DNA of 64,000 nt from Streptomyces atroolivaceus (GTDB lineage: Bacteria; Actinomycetota; Actinomycetes; Streptomycetales; Streptomycetaceae), in contig NZ_JNXG01000021.1 of assembly GCF_000717025.1 (NCBI RefSeq), forward strand, positions 1 through 64,000, read 5' to 3'. This document shows positions 33,206-42,900 of the stretch, piece by piece. The stretch's first letter is position 1. Every line of letters begins with the position of its first letter. The notes under the pieces were generated by a model that had not been told where the DNA came from, made no database searches, and worked only from the letters and a program-made list of their open reading frames with translations. The position numbers were made by a program, and so were the translations under genes.

Positions 33206-36200
33206 TCAGCCGGTCTGCCCTGCGGGGATCCCCATCGCGTCGAACGCCCCGTCCGCCGTTGCCAGGTGCACCCGGGCCGCTTCGTGTTCGCCGAGGTGGT
33301 CCAGGGCGCGGGCCATGCCGGCCAGCGCCCTTGCCTCCTCGACGCGGTAGCCCACCCCGGAGGCCGCGTGGTGGGCCTGCTGGTGGAGTTCGAGGGCGAG
33401 GGCATGCCGGCCCCTACGGGCCTGCAGTCGTCCGACGATGTTGCCCACGGCGGCCTCTCGCATGGGCGCGCCGCTGAGGTCGCCGAGCTGGAGCGCCGAC
33501 TCCGCCCACTGGGTGGCCTGCGCGGTCTCGCCGAGCCGGTCGGCGGCGTCGGCGGACAGGGCGAGCAGCAGGCACATGTCGGCGGGCGACATGACGTCCA
33601 CGGCCAGCTTCCGGGCGCGGCTCAGCAGGTCGGCCGCCTCGTCCACCTCGCCCAGGCCCAGCCGGGCGACCGCCAGATCGGCGAGGCCTTCGACCTCCTT
33701 GTCGACCGCCCCGATGCTGCGGGAGAGCGTGACCGCGCGGGCCGCGGCCTCCACGGCCTCCGGGAAGCGACCCCATTCGGCGTACAGATTGCTGAGGTTG
33801 GTGAGGGACTCGGCCTCGGCGCGCTCCGCGCCGAGCTCCCGCTTGATCGCGATGGACCGCTCCAGGCGGGGGAGGGCCTCGGCGTACCGGCCCAGTGCGC
33901 TGAGCAGGAGCCCGAGGACGCCGGTGTCCTTGGCCTCGCCGCGCCGGTCGGCGAGGCTGACGGCCAGACCGAACGCCTCCTCCGACATGGTGATGCCCTC
34001 CTCGAACCGGCCGAGCTTCCAGCAGGCGATGGCCAGGTTGGACAGGCTCAGCCTCAACAGGGCCGGATCACCGAGTCTTCGGGAGGCGGTGACGGCAGTG
34101 CGGCACAACTCCCGGAACTCCTCCAGGCGTCCCCGCAGATCGAGAGGGAAGACCACGTTGGCGGCGAGCAGCCCGACATGGCTGTCCAGCTCCCAGCGGT
34201 ACGCGAGGGACACGGCGGCCAGCAGCGAGTCCTGTTCCCGCTCCAGCCAGTCCCGGGCCTGCTCGGGGGTGCTCAGCGGCGGGAGCTCGGCGGCCGACCG
34301 GTGCTCGGGGCGGACGATCCGGGCTCGACCGGGGAAGAGGAGGTCGCAGGCGGCATCGGTGGCGCTCAGCGCGAAATCGAGGAGACGGCGTACGGCGTGG
34401 GCCGCCTCCTCGTCACCCGTACCCCCCTCACCGGCTTCCGGAGCCGGGCCGCCGCTGCCGCGCGAGAGGTTCTGGGCGAAGCTGCGGACCAGATCGTGGA
34501 AGGTGTACCGGCCGGTCTCGTGCTGTTGCAGCAGGTGCATGTCGAGGAGGTACTCCAGGACGTCCTCCGCGTCCCGCGCCCGCTTGTCGAGCAGTGCTCC
34601 GGCGGCGTACACCTCGATCTCGGCACCCGGGTGCTGGCCCAGCAGGCGGAACGCCTCGCGGGTCTCGGCCGACAGACCCTCGTACGAGAGCCGCAGCGTG
34701 ACCTCCACACTGCGCTCGCCCGAGTTCAGCTCGGCCAGCCGGTGGGCGTCGTCGCGGAGCCGGTCGACCAGGTAGCGGACGGTCCAGCGGGGGCGCTTGC
34801 GCAACCGGGCGGCGGCGATACGAAGAGCGAGCGGCAGATGACCGCAGAGCTCGGCGAGCTGCGCGACGGCCTCGCGCTCGGCGCGGGCACGGGCGCTGCC
34901 GAGAACGCCCTCGACGAGAGCGACGCTGTCGTGCGGGGGCATGACACCGAGGGAGACGGTGTGCGCGGCGTCCAGGTCCACGAGCAGGGCGCGGCTGGTG
35001 ACCAGGACGAGGGTCTGGGTGGGGGACGAGAGGAGCGGTCTGACCTGCGACTCGTCCACGGCGTTGTCGAGCAGCAGGATCATCCGGCGAGAGCTCATGG
35101 TGCGCCGCCAGAGGGCGATGCGGCCCTCGGCGTCGTCGGGGATGCGTTCGCCGGGGGCGCCTAGCATGCGCAGCAGGGCCTCGGCGGCGGCCCCGGCGCT
35201 GAGCGGCTGTTCACTCGGGGTGAATCCGCGCAGGTCGATGTGGAGCTGGGCATCGGGGTACCGGTCGGAGAGCTGGTGGGCGGCGCGTACGGCGAGGGAG
35301 GTCTTGCCGCTGCCGCCCATGCCGTCGATGGCGACGATGAGTGGTCCGGTGCCGGGGGCGTCCTCCACGAAGTCGAGCAGCTGGCGTACCTCCTCCTCGC
35401 GGCCGGTGAAGTCGCGCAGGTCGTAGGGGAGGGTCGAGGGCGAGCCCTCCGGGGTGAACGGAGCGGCGGCGGGCCCGGCGGGCTGCGGAGGGGCGGCCAG
35501 CTCCGGGCTGTTGCGCAGGATGGCTTGGTGCAGGTCGGTGAGGGCGTCGCCGGGACCGATGCCGAGCTCGTCGACCAGGAACTCGCGGACCTTGGCGAAC
35601 TCCTCCAGTGCCTCGGCCTGACGCCCGGACTGGAACAGGGCGAGCATGAGTTGCCCGCGCAAGGTCTCGCGCAGCGGATTCGCTTCGATGAACTCACGTA
35701 ATTCACCGATCAGTTCACCGTTCTCACCGGCAGCGAGCCGTAGATCGAAGAGCTGCTCGACCGCGGTCAGCCGACGTTCTTCCAGGGCCGCAGAAGCGGC
35801 GCTGAGCACGGAGCCGCCGCTGCCGGACAGGAGGGGGCCCCGCCACAGGTCGAGCGCCTCGCGTAACGCCGCGGAGGCGTAGGCACTCTGTCCGGCGGCG
35901 GTCGCCTCCCTGGCTTGTTTCAGCCCTTCGGTGAACCGGCTGAGGTCCACCTGCTCCGGCGTGGTCAGCGCCCGGTACCCCGGCCCCTCGGTGACGATCA
36001 GGTTCCGTCCGTCGGGGATGCGCTGCCGCAGTTCGGCCACGGCCTTGCGTACCTGGTGGGCTGCGGTGGCGGGGGCGTTCTCGTCCCAGGCCGCTTCCAC
36101 CAACCGGAAGACGGGGAGCACGCGTTGGGGCTCCAGTAGTAGGGTGACCAGCACTCTTTCGTGTACGGGGCCACCCACCCGGATGCGTTCCGGCCCGTCC

Positions 36201-36262
36201 CAGCATTCGAACGAGCCAAGAATCCGGAAGCGGACTCCGCGCGCCCCTATGTCCTCGCCCAT
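33206..36262 (-). CDS. SARP/AfsR-type regulator with NB-ARC and TPR domains
   Basis: A 1018-residue regulator of the AfsR/DnrI class. It has an OmpR-like winged helix (residues 10-105, RFRILGSFECW), a bacterial transcriptional activator domain (105-255, with RLTAVEQLFDLRLAAGE and ALFQSGRQAEAL), an NB-ARC ATPase with Walker A GMGGSGKTSLAV and Walker B-like RMILLLDNAVDE, and TPR repeats from about 700 to the end. The SARP part activates biosynthetic promoters by binding 11-bp-spaced heptamers, and such heptamers occur at four promoter regions of this cluster. I chose the ATG at 36262, next to the conserved start of the domain. The large size suggests it also integrates an ATP-linked signal. Confidence 0.93.
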   Translation of the reverse strand: MGEDIGARGVRFRILGSFECWDGPERIRVGGPVHERVLVTLLLEPQRVLPVFRLVEAAWDENAPATAAHQVRKAVAELRQRIPDGRNLIVTEGPGYRALTTPEQVDLSRFTEGLKQAREATAAGQSAYASAALREALDLWRGPLLSGSGGSVLSAASAALEERRLTAVEQLFDLRLAAGENGELIGELREFIEANPLRETLRGQLMLALFQSGRQAEALEEFAKVREFLVDELGIGPGDALTDLHQAILRNSPELAAPPQPAGPAAAPFTPEGSPSTLPYDLRDFTGREEEVRQLLDFVEDAPGTGPLIVAIDGMGGSGKTSLAVRAAHQLSDRYPDAQLHIDLRGFTPSEQPLSAGAAAEALLRMLGAPGERIPDDAEGRIALWRRTMSSRRMILLLDNAVDESQVRPLLSSPTQTLVLVTSRALLVDLDAAHTVSLGVMPPHDSVALVEGVLGSARARAEREAVAQLAELCGHLPLALRIAAARLRKRPRWTVRYLVDRLRDDAHRLAELNSGERSVEVTLRLSYEGLSAETREAFRLLGQHPGAEIEVYAAGALLDKRARDAEDVLEYLLDMHLLQQHETGRYTFHDLVRSFAQNLSRGSGGPAPEAGEGGTGDEEAAHAVRRLLDFALSATDAACDLLFPGRARIVRPEHRSAAELPPLSTPEQARDWLEREQDSLLAAVSLAYRWELDSHVGLLAANVVFPLDLRGRLEEFRELCRTAVTASRRLGDPALLRLSLSNLAIACWKLGRFEEGITMSEEAFGLAVSLADRRGEAKDTGVLGLLLSALGRYAEALPRLERSIAIKRELGAERAEAESLTNLSNLYAEWGRFPEAVEAAARAVTLSRSIGAVDKEVEGLADLAVARLGLGEVDEAADLLSRARKLAVDVMSPADMCLLLALSADAADRLGETAQATQWAESALQLGDLSGAPMREAAVGNIVGRLQARRGRHALALELHQQAHHAASGVGYRVEEARALAGMARALDHLGEHEAARVHLATADGAFDAMGIPAGQTG

Positions 36263-36404
36263 GAATCGCGTCCCTCCAGCAGGCCCCTGAGCAGCTGCTG
36301 CTGCCCCCCACGAACACCGACGTCCCCCGCCCTGCCGGCCCGAATGCGCCATCACATCAGGGCCGTTCGGTGGGCGGCAAGACGGCCCCCCGAGCTGTGG
36401 CTTC

Positions 36405-36450
36405 AAATTCTTCCCCCTGCAAAGAAATTGATATGCCATCAGCACATATC
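36405..36450. promoter_or_regulatory. AT-rich patch, possible regulator promoter
   Basis: This stretch, with TCAAATTCTT and AAATTGATATGCC, is far more AT-rich than its surroundings and lies 140-190 bp before the regulator start. It is a candidate promoter region for the SARP gene. I cannot place -35 and -10 boxes with confidence. Confidence 0.3.
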
Positions 36451-36610
36451 CGTCACTCGGGGCAAGCGCCGGGGACCAGCCGTCGCCGGTATTCGGACGA
36501 CCCTGCCGCCGAACCGGGTGACATCGGCGCCGGGGGAGCGGAAACGCCGAGGACCGGGGGATCGTCCACTGCTCGGAGACGCGGTTGGCCGGCCGCCGGT
36601 ACCGGCAGGC

Positions 36611-36680
36611 CCTTCGCGCACCGTTCGCGGCCTTTCGCGACTGTTTGCACCTGTTTGCACCTGTTCGCACCTGTACGGCC
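36611..36680. repeat. Seven decamer direct repeats, possible operator
   Basis: Units of 10 bp follow one another: CCTTCGCGCA, CCGTTCGCGG, CCTTTCGCGA, CTGTTTGCAC twice, CTGTTCGCAC and CTGTACGGCC. The shared part is TTYGCR. They lie 350-420 bp before the regulator start, in the 879-bp divergent region between it and the thioester reductase. The rest of that region (36263-37141) shows no convincing gene. Confidence 0.6.
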
Positions 36681-37141
36681 CCGGACCCGGCTCGGCTTCT
36701 CCGACCGGGAGCCGCCGGGCGGGGGCGCCGCCGACCGTGAGCCCGGCCCTCCCGTCCGCAGCCCAGGCGGCGGTTCCGCCGCCGCTGTCGTCGGCACCGT
36801 CGATACCGGCCCCGAGGCGCACAAGCCGCGGAGCCCGCCCGCCGAGGCCGCGCCGGGTGGGTGTGCGCGCCTCCGGCGCGGGGGACGCCGACAGGGCGCC
36901 GCACTCCAGCTGGAGGCGGAGGCCCTGGCTCCGGCCGTGACCCGCAGGCAGAGCCCCGCCTCCAGTGCGGCCGATCGGGTGAATCTGCGTAAACGCGCGG
37001 GTCATGCCGTTTCCCCGCCCGCAGGCCGGTGGTTGTCCATGCGGAAGGCCGCCGAGGCGATTCGAGGGTGGCTGCATCAGCTCCGCGGGCCCTGGCAAGG
37101 CGACCGGCCCTCGGTTCCCTGAACTTTGGAGTTACTGAAAA

Positions 37142-38260
37142 GTGCGCGTCGCTCTGACCGGGGCAACCGGGTTCCTGGGACTGCGTCTGGTCCGTGAACT
37201 ACTGGCGCGCAACGACTCGTTGACAGTCCTCGCACATGCCGGGTCGGGATGCGCCCTCGGGCGGATCAGCAGGTTCATGGAGCTGACCGACGCGCCCGCC
37301 GCGCTGATCGCGGATCTTCCCCGCAGGCTTCGAGTCGTGGAGACGGATCTGGGCCGGCCCGGACTGGGGCTCTCGACCGCGGTGTTCCAGCGGCTGGCGG
37401 ACGAGCTGGACGTGATCTGGCACAGCGCGGGCAACATCAACCTGGACGACGAGCTCGGCAGTCTCCGCCGGGTCAATGTCGAAGGCACCCGGCACGTGCT
37501 GGAGTTGGCCGCCGCCGGAGCCCGCCGGCCGTTGGTCCACCACATCGGTACCGCCTTCGTGGGCGGGGCACGTCGTGAAGGCGTCGTCTACGAGGACGAG
37601 TTGGACAACCGGCACGGATTCGAGAACAGCTACGAGCGGTCCAAGTACGAGGCCGAAGTCCTGGTACACGACTGGTCGCGGGCCCACAAGCGGCCGGCCG
37701 TGGTCATGCGGCCGAGCATCCTGGTCACGGACATGCCCCCGTGCCCGGAACTGCCGCAACACCCCTTGCAGTTCCTCTCCCGGATCGTGCGGGCCTCGGT
37801 GGACGCCGGGGGCCCCGTCCGGAGCGGCGTCCCACGGGAGCACCGGCCGGTGGTCAGGGTGGCCGGCCACCCGCACGGGCATCTGAACCTGATGCCCGTG
37901 GAGCACGCCGCAGCCGTCATGGTCCGGTTGGCGAGCCTGCCACCGTCGGGGAGGACCGACGTCTACCACGTCGTCCACGACCACGATGTCGCGACCAGCG
38001 TTCTCACCGCTCTGGTGGAGAGGGTCGCGCCCGTGACCGTGCGGCTGGTCGGGAAGAAGCCGGACGACCCGGCGCCCCTGGAGGCGGTCACGGATCTCTA
38101 CCCCGGGTTCACGCCGTACCTCAGCCATCGCCGCCGCTTCGACGACACGCGGGTGCGGAACCTGCTGGGCGCGCTCATGTCCGGGATCCGCGTCGACCTC
38201 GACTACCTGACGACCGGCATCCGGGAGAAGGAGCCCGCGTCCACCGCCGGGGCACCCTGA
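37142..38260 (+). CDS. Free-standing thioester reductase (NAD-binding 4 family)
   Basis: A 372-residue extended SDR of the thioester/fatty acyl reductase type. It has nucleotide loop GATGFLGLRLVREL, IWHSAGNINL near residue 95, the active-site tyrosine and lysine in NSYERSKYEAEVLV, and RPSILV after it. These domains reduce an acyl thioester to an aldehyde or alcohol, releasing the chain. It starts with GTG preceded by GGAG. It is first in the PUFA-synthase-like operon, so the acyl chain made here probably leaves as an aldehyde or alcohol, as happens in heterocyst-glycolipid-type pathways. Classic PUFA clusters have no such gene. Confidence 0.85.
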   Translation: MRVALTGATGFLGLRLVRELLARNDSLTVLAHAGSGCALGRISRFMELTDAPAALIADLPRRLRVVETDLGRPGLGLSTAVFQRLADELDVIWHSAGNINLDDELGSLRRVNVEGTRHVLELAAAGARRPLVHHIGTAFVGGARREGVVYEDELDNRHGFENSYERSKYEAEVLVHDWSRAHKRPAVVMRPSILVTDMPPCPELPQHPLQFLSRIVRASVDAGGPVRSGVPREHRPVVRVAGHPHGHLNLMPVEHAAAVMVRLASLPPSGRTDVYHVVHDHDVATSVLTALVERVAPVTVRLVGKKPDDPAPLEAVTDLYPGFTPYLSHRRRFDDTRVRNLLGALMSGIRVDLDYLTTGIREKEPASTAGAP

Positions 38261-38322
38261 CCTGCCGCCCCCCTCGCGGGGCCGGGTTCCACCCCCGCAG
38301 CACGCCGTCCAGCCCCCTCCTG

Positions 38323-39921
38323 ATGGGAAATCAACCCTTGTCCGCACTGGCATGTCCCGACGAAGGCGTCACCGCCTCGCCAACTTTCGCTCCGGAGCGG
38401 ATCGAGGCATGCGTTCGGCTGGTCCGGCACCATGCGCACATCGTCGCCGACCCCACCGGGCGGGAGCTGGGCCTCGTGATCGGCCCCAGGCCGGCGGTCG
38501 GCCTCGTCGGCACGCTCCCACCGCTCTATCCGGAGTGGCTGGGAGGACGGACGTTCTGCGAGGCCCACGGCGTCCGCTTCCCCTATGTGGCCGGGGAGAT
38601 GGCGAACGGGATCGCGACGACACGCATGGTGGTGGCGATGGCCCGGGCGGAGATGCTCGGGTTCTTCGGCGCCGGTGGTCTCGGCTTCCCCGAGGTGGAG
38701 CGAGCGGTGCAGGAGCTGGCCGCAGAGCTGGCCGGTATGCCGAACTGGGGGGTGAACCTGATCCATTCGCCGAGCGAACCCGGTCTGGAGCACCGGGTCG
38801 CCAAGCTGCTCCTGCACCACGCCGTCCCCTGCGTCTCGGTGTCGGCCTACATGGAGCTCACCCCGGCCGTGGTGCTGTGCTCGGCCGCCGGGCTGCGCCG
38901 GGGCCCGGACGGGCGGATCGAGCGGCGTACCCGGGTCTTCGCCAAGGTGTCCCGGCCGGAGGTCGCCGCTCACTTCCTCTCGCCCGCGCCGCCCGGCCTG
39001 TTGCGCCGCCTGGTCGAGAGCGGAGAGCTCAGCGAGGAGGAAGCCGCGCTCGCCGCGCTGGTGCCCGTGGCCGAGGACCTCACGGTGGAGTCCGACAGCG
39101 GAGGACACACCGACAACCGCCCACTCGGTGTCCTGCTGCCACGGATCCTGCTCCTGCGGGAGGAACTGTCCAGGCGCTTCGGATACACGCGGGCGGTCAG
39201 GGTCGGAGCCGCCGGCGGACTGGGTACCCCGGACGCGGTCGCCGCCGCGTTCGCGCTCGGCGCGGCCTACGTGGTGACGGGCTCGGTGAACCAGGTCGCC
39301 CTGGAGGCGGGCATCTCGGACGACGCGAAGGAGTTGCTGGCCGGCGCCGACATCGCCGACGTGACCATGGCCCCGGCGGCCGACATGTTCGAGCTCGGCG
39401 TCAAGCTTCAGGTCCTGCGCCGGGGGACTCTGTTCGCGCAGCGGGCCGGGCACCTGTATGCGGCGTACCAGGCTCACGCCTCTCTCGAGGAGCTGCCCGC
39501 ACAGTTGCGCGCCAAGCTCGAACGGGATGTCTTCGGGGCCCCGATCGACGACGTGTGGGCGCGGACCCGGCGTTTCTGGCAGCAGCGCGACCCCGCGGAG
39601 GCGGACCGCGCCGAACGGGATCCCAGACACCGCATGGCGCTGGTCTTCCGCTGGTACCTGGGGAACTCCAGCCGTTGGGCGATCACCGGTGACGCCACCC
39701 GGCGCAGCGACTACCAGATCTGGTGCGGTCCGGCGATGGGCGCGTTCAACCGGTGGACCGCAGGCAGTTTTCTGGCGGACCGGGACAACCGCTCAGTGGT
39801 GCAGATCGGGCTCAACCTGCTCGAGGGCGCCGCGGTGGTCACCCGCGCGCACCAGCTCCGTACCTTCGGCGTGCCCGTGCCGTCCTCGGCGTTCGTCTTC
39901 ACCCCGTGCCCCCTCGCCTGA
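38323..39921 (+). CDS. pfaD: PfaD-type enoyl reductase
   Basis: A 532-residue protein of the PfaD family, related to nitronate monooxygenase TIM barrels with FMN. Visible stretches are GFFGAGGLGFPEVERAVQEL, NWGVNLIHSPSEPGLE, the histidine/aspartate region SGGHTDNRPLGVLLP and VRVGAAGGLGTPDAVAAAFA. It reduces the enoyl chain during PUFA-type synthesis as a separate subunit. Length matches the family. The ATG at 38323 is chosen; a TTG five codons downstream is an alternative. It is 62 bp after the thioester reductase and 32 bp before PfaA. Confidence 0.92.
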   Translation: MGNQPLSALACPDEGVTASPTFAPERIEACVRLVRHHAHIVADPTGRELGLVIGPRPAVGLVGTLPPLYPEWLGGRTFCEAHGVRFPYVAGEMANGIATTRMVVAMARAEMLGFFGAGGLGFPEVERAVQELAAELAGMPNWGVNLIHSPSEPGLEHRVAKLLLHHAVPCVSVSAYMELTPAVVLCSAAGLRRGPDGRIERRTRVFAKVSRPEVAAHFLSPAPPGLLRRLVESGELSEEEAALAALVPVAEDLTVESDSGGHTDNRPLGVLLPRILLLREELSRRFGYTRAVRVGAAGGLGTPDAVAAAFALGAAYVVTGSVNQVALEAGISDDAKELLAGADIADVTMAPAADMFELGVKLQVLRRGTLFAQRAGHLYAAYQAHASLEELPAQLRAKLERDVFGAPIDDVWARTRRFWQQRDPAEADRAERDPRHRMALVFRWYLGNSSRWAITGDATRRSDYQIWCGPAMGAFNRWTAGSFLADRDNRSVVQIGLNLLEGAAVVTRAHQLRTFGVPVPSSAFVFTPCPLA

Positions 39922-39953
39922 CCGCGGCCACCGAAAGCAAGGAAGTGGAGAGC

Positions 39954-42900
39954 ATGTCCCCCTCCCGCCCCCCACAGGTTCCGATCGCCGTGGTCGGCGT
40001 CGGTGCCCTCATGCCCGGCGAGCACGGTGCCGACGGGTTCTGGCGCACGGTCGTGAGCGGCCGTGATCTGATCACCGACGTCCCCGCCGCCCGCTGGCTC
40101 GTCGAGGACTACTACGACCCCGACCCTGCCGCGCCGGACAAGACCTACGCCCGCCGGGGGGCCTTCCTGTCCGATGTCGGGTTCGACCCGATGGCCTTCG
40201 GCATCCCGCCCAACACTCTCGGGGCGACGGACACCGTGCAGCTGCTCGCGCTCACCGTCGCCGAGCAGGTCCTCACCGACGCCGGCGGGATCCGGGGCAC
40301 GCAACGCGACCGCGTCTCGGTGATCCTGGGGGCGGGTGCCACGGAATCGCTGACGCACATGAACGCGCGGATCCAGCGCCCGGTCTGGCTCAAGGCCCTC
40401 CGGGAGAACGGGATCCCCGAGGACGAGGCGCAGGCGGTCTGCGACAGCATCACCGACCACTACGCCCCCTGGCAGGAGTCGACGTTCCCAGGGCTGCTCG
40501 GCAACGTCATCGCGGGCCGGATCGCGAACAGGTTCGATCTGCACGGCACCAACCACATCACGGACGCGGCGTGCGCGAGTTCCTTCGCGGCGCTCTCCGC
40601 GGCGGTGGGCGAGCTCTCCCTCGGCCGGGCAGACCTCGTGATCAGCGGAGGCGTGGACGCCTCCAACGACGCCGGTACGTTCCTGTGCTTCTCCAAGACG
40701 CCGGCCCTGTCACCCAGCGGCGACTGCCGCCCGTTCTCGGAGGCGGCCGACGGCACCATGCTCGGCGAGGGCATCGCCATGTACGCGTTGAAGAGGCTGG
40801 CCGACGCGGAGCGCGCGGGTGACCGGATCCATGCCGTCGTCCGCGGGATCGGCACCTCGTCGGACGGCAGGAGCGGCGCGATCTACGCACCGTTGCCCGA
40901 GGGGCAGGCCCGAGCCCTGCGGCGTACCTACGAGGACGCGGGCTACGGCCCGGAGACCGTCGAGCTGGTGGAGGCACACGGGACCGGGACCGGCGCGGGC
41001 GACGCGGCGGAGTTCGCCGCGCTGCGCCAGGTGTACGAGGAGTCCGGCCGGGGGGACGGGCAGTGGTGTGCCCTCGGCTCGGTCAAGTCGCAGGTCGGTC
41101 ACACGAAGTGCGCCGCCGGTGCCGTCGGCCTCCTCAAGAGCGTTCTCGCCCTGAACCACAAGGTCCTCCCGCCGATGATCAAGGTGGACCGGCCCGATCC
41201 CGCGATGGGGATCGACGACAGCCCGTTCTACCTGAACACCCGGCCGCGTCCCTGGGTACGGTCCCCGGGCAGTCCCCGCAGGGCCGCCGTGTCCAGCTTC
41301 GGCTTCGGCGGCAGCAACTTCCACGTCACCCTGGAGGAGTACGCCCCGCCCCCGGAGTCAGGCGCGTCCGCGGCCTGCCGCATCCGCACCGCCCCCACGG
41401 AGCTGGTGCTGCTCAGCGCGCCGTCGGCAGCCGCCCTCCTGGAACGCAGGATCGACGGCGACCGGCCGCTGTCCGACATCGCACGGGAGAGCCAGCGGAA
41501 CTTCCGCGTGGGTGATCCCGCACGTCTCGCGATCGTCGCGGCGCACGACGACGACCTGTCAGGAAAGCTCGAGCAGGCTTACGCGCTGATCGGCCGGCAG
41601 CCGGACACGGGGTTCTCCACGCCCAAGGGCGTCCACTACGCCACCGGCGAGGCGTCCGTCGGCAGGATCGCATTCCTCTTCCCGGGGCAGGGTGCTCAGT
41701 ACGTCGGCATGGGCGCGGACGTGACCATGCTGTCCCCCGCCGCTCAGGCGGTGTGGGACCGGCTGGGGACCAGGGAGTTCGGTCACCGTGAGCTGCACCG
41801 TGTGGTCTTCCCTCCGCCCGCCTTCAGCGACGAAGGACGGGCCGCCCAGCAGCGTCTGCTGACCGAGACCGAGTGGGCTCAGCCCGCGCTGGCGGTGCAC
41901 AGCCTCGCGCTGACCGAGGTGCTGTGCGGTCTCGGCCTGCGGCCGGACTGCGTCGCAGGCCACAGCTTCGGGGAACTGGTGGCGCTGCATGTGGCGGGCG
42001 CACTGGACTCCGAGTCGCTCGTCGACCTCGCCCGCAGGCGCGGGGAGCTGATGCGCGAGGCGGCGGCGGTCCCGGGAGCCATGCTGGCCGCAGCGGCCGG
42101 GCGAGCCAGGATCGAGGAGGTCATCGCCGGCTGTGGCGCCGCGGACGTCTGGCTGGCCAACCACAACGCTCCCGCCCAGACCGTGGTCTCCGGCGCATCC
42201 GGGGCGGTCGACCTCATCGAGCGGAAACTCGCGGGCGAGGGGATCACCACGCGTCGGCTGGAAGCCGCGACGGCCTTCCACAGCCCGGTCGTCGCACGGG
42301 CGAGCCGGCCGCTTCTCGACCACCTGCGCGGGATTCCGGTCAGCGAGCCACGGATCGAGGTCTACGGGAACGCCGACGCCGGGGTGTATCCGTCCGCACC
42401 CGAGGAGATCAGGCAGAGGATCGCCGGCCATCTCGCCTCACCCGTGCTGTTCAGCGACGAGATCGAGGCCATGTACAGCGCGGGCGTACGGACGTTCGTC
42501 GAGGTCGGCGCCGGTGACACGCTCACCGGTCTCGTCACGCAGATTCTCGGGGACCGCGAACACCTCGCGGTCGGCCTGGACCGCAAGCGACGCAACGGAA
42601 TCACGTCCCTGCAGGACGCCCTCGGCCGGCTGGCCGTGCGGGGCGTTCCGCTCGAACACGACGACCTGTGGGCGCCCTACGCGCCGCCCGCAGCAGCTAC
42701 CGAGGAGCGCAAGCCCAGAATGACCGTGCAGATCAGCGGCAGGAACCATGGCCGGGCCTACCCGCCCGTCGGCGGGGCCGACGCGCTGCCCGCGCCGAAC
42801 CCGCCCCGCCGGCGCGACGTACCCCCGCCCGTCGCACAGGTTCCGGCCCAGGCACCCGCCGTCGCCGCCGAGCCCGCACCCCTCGTGGTACCCACCGAGC

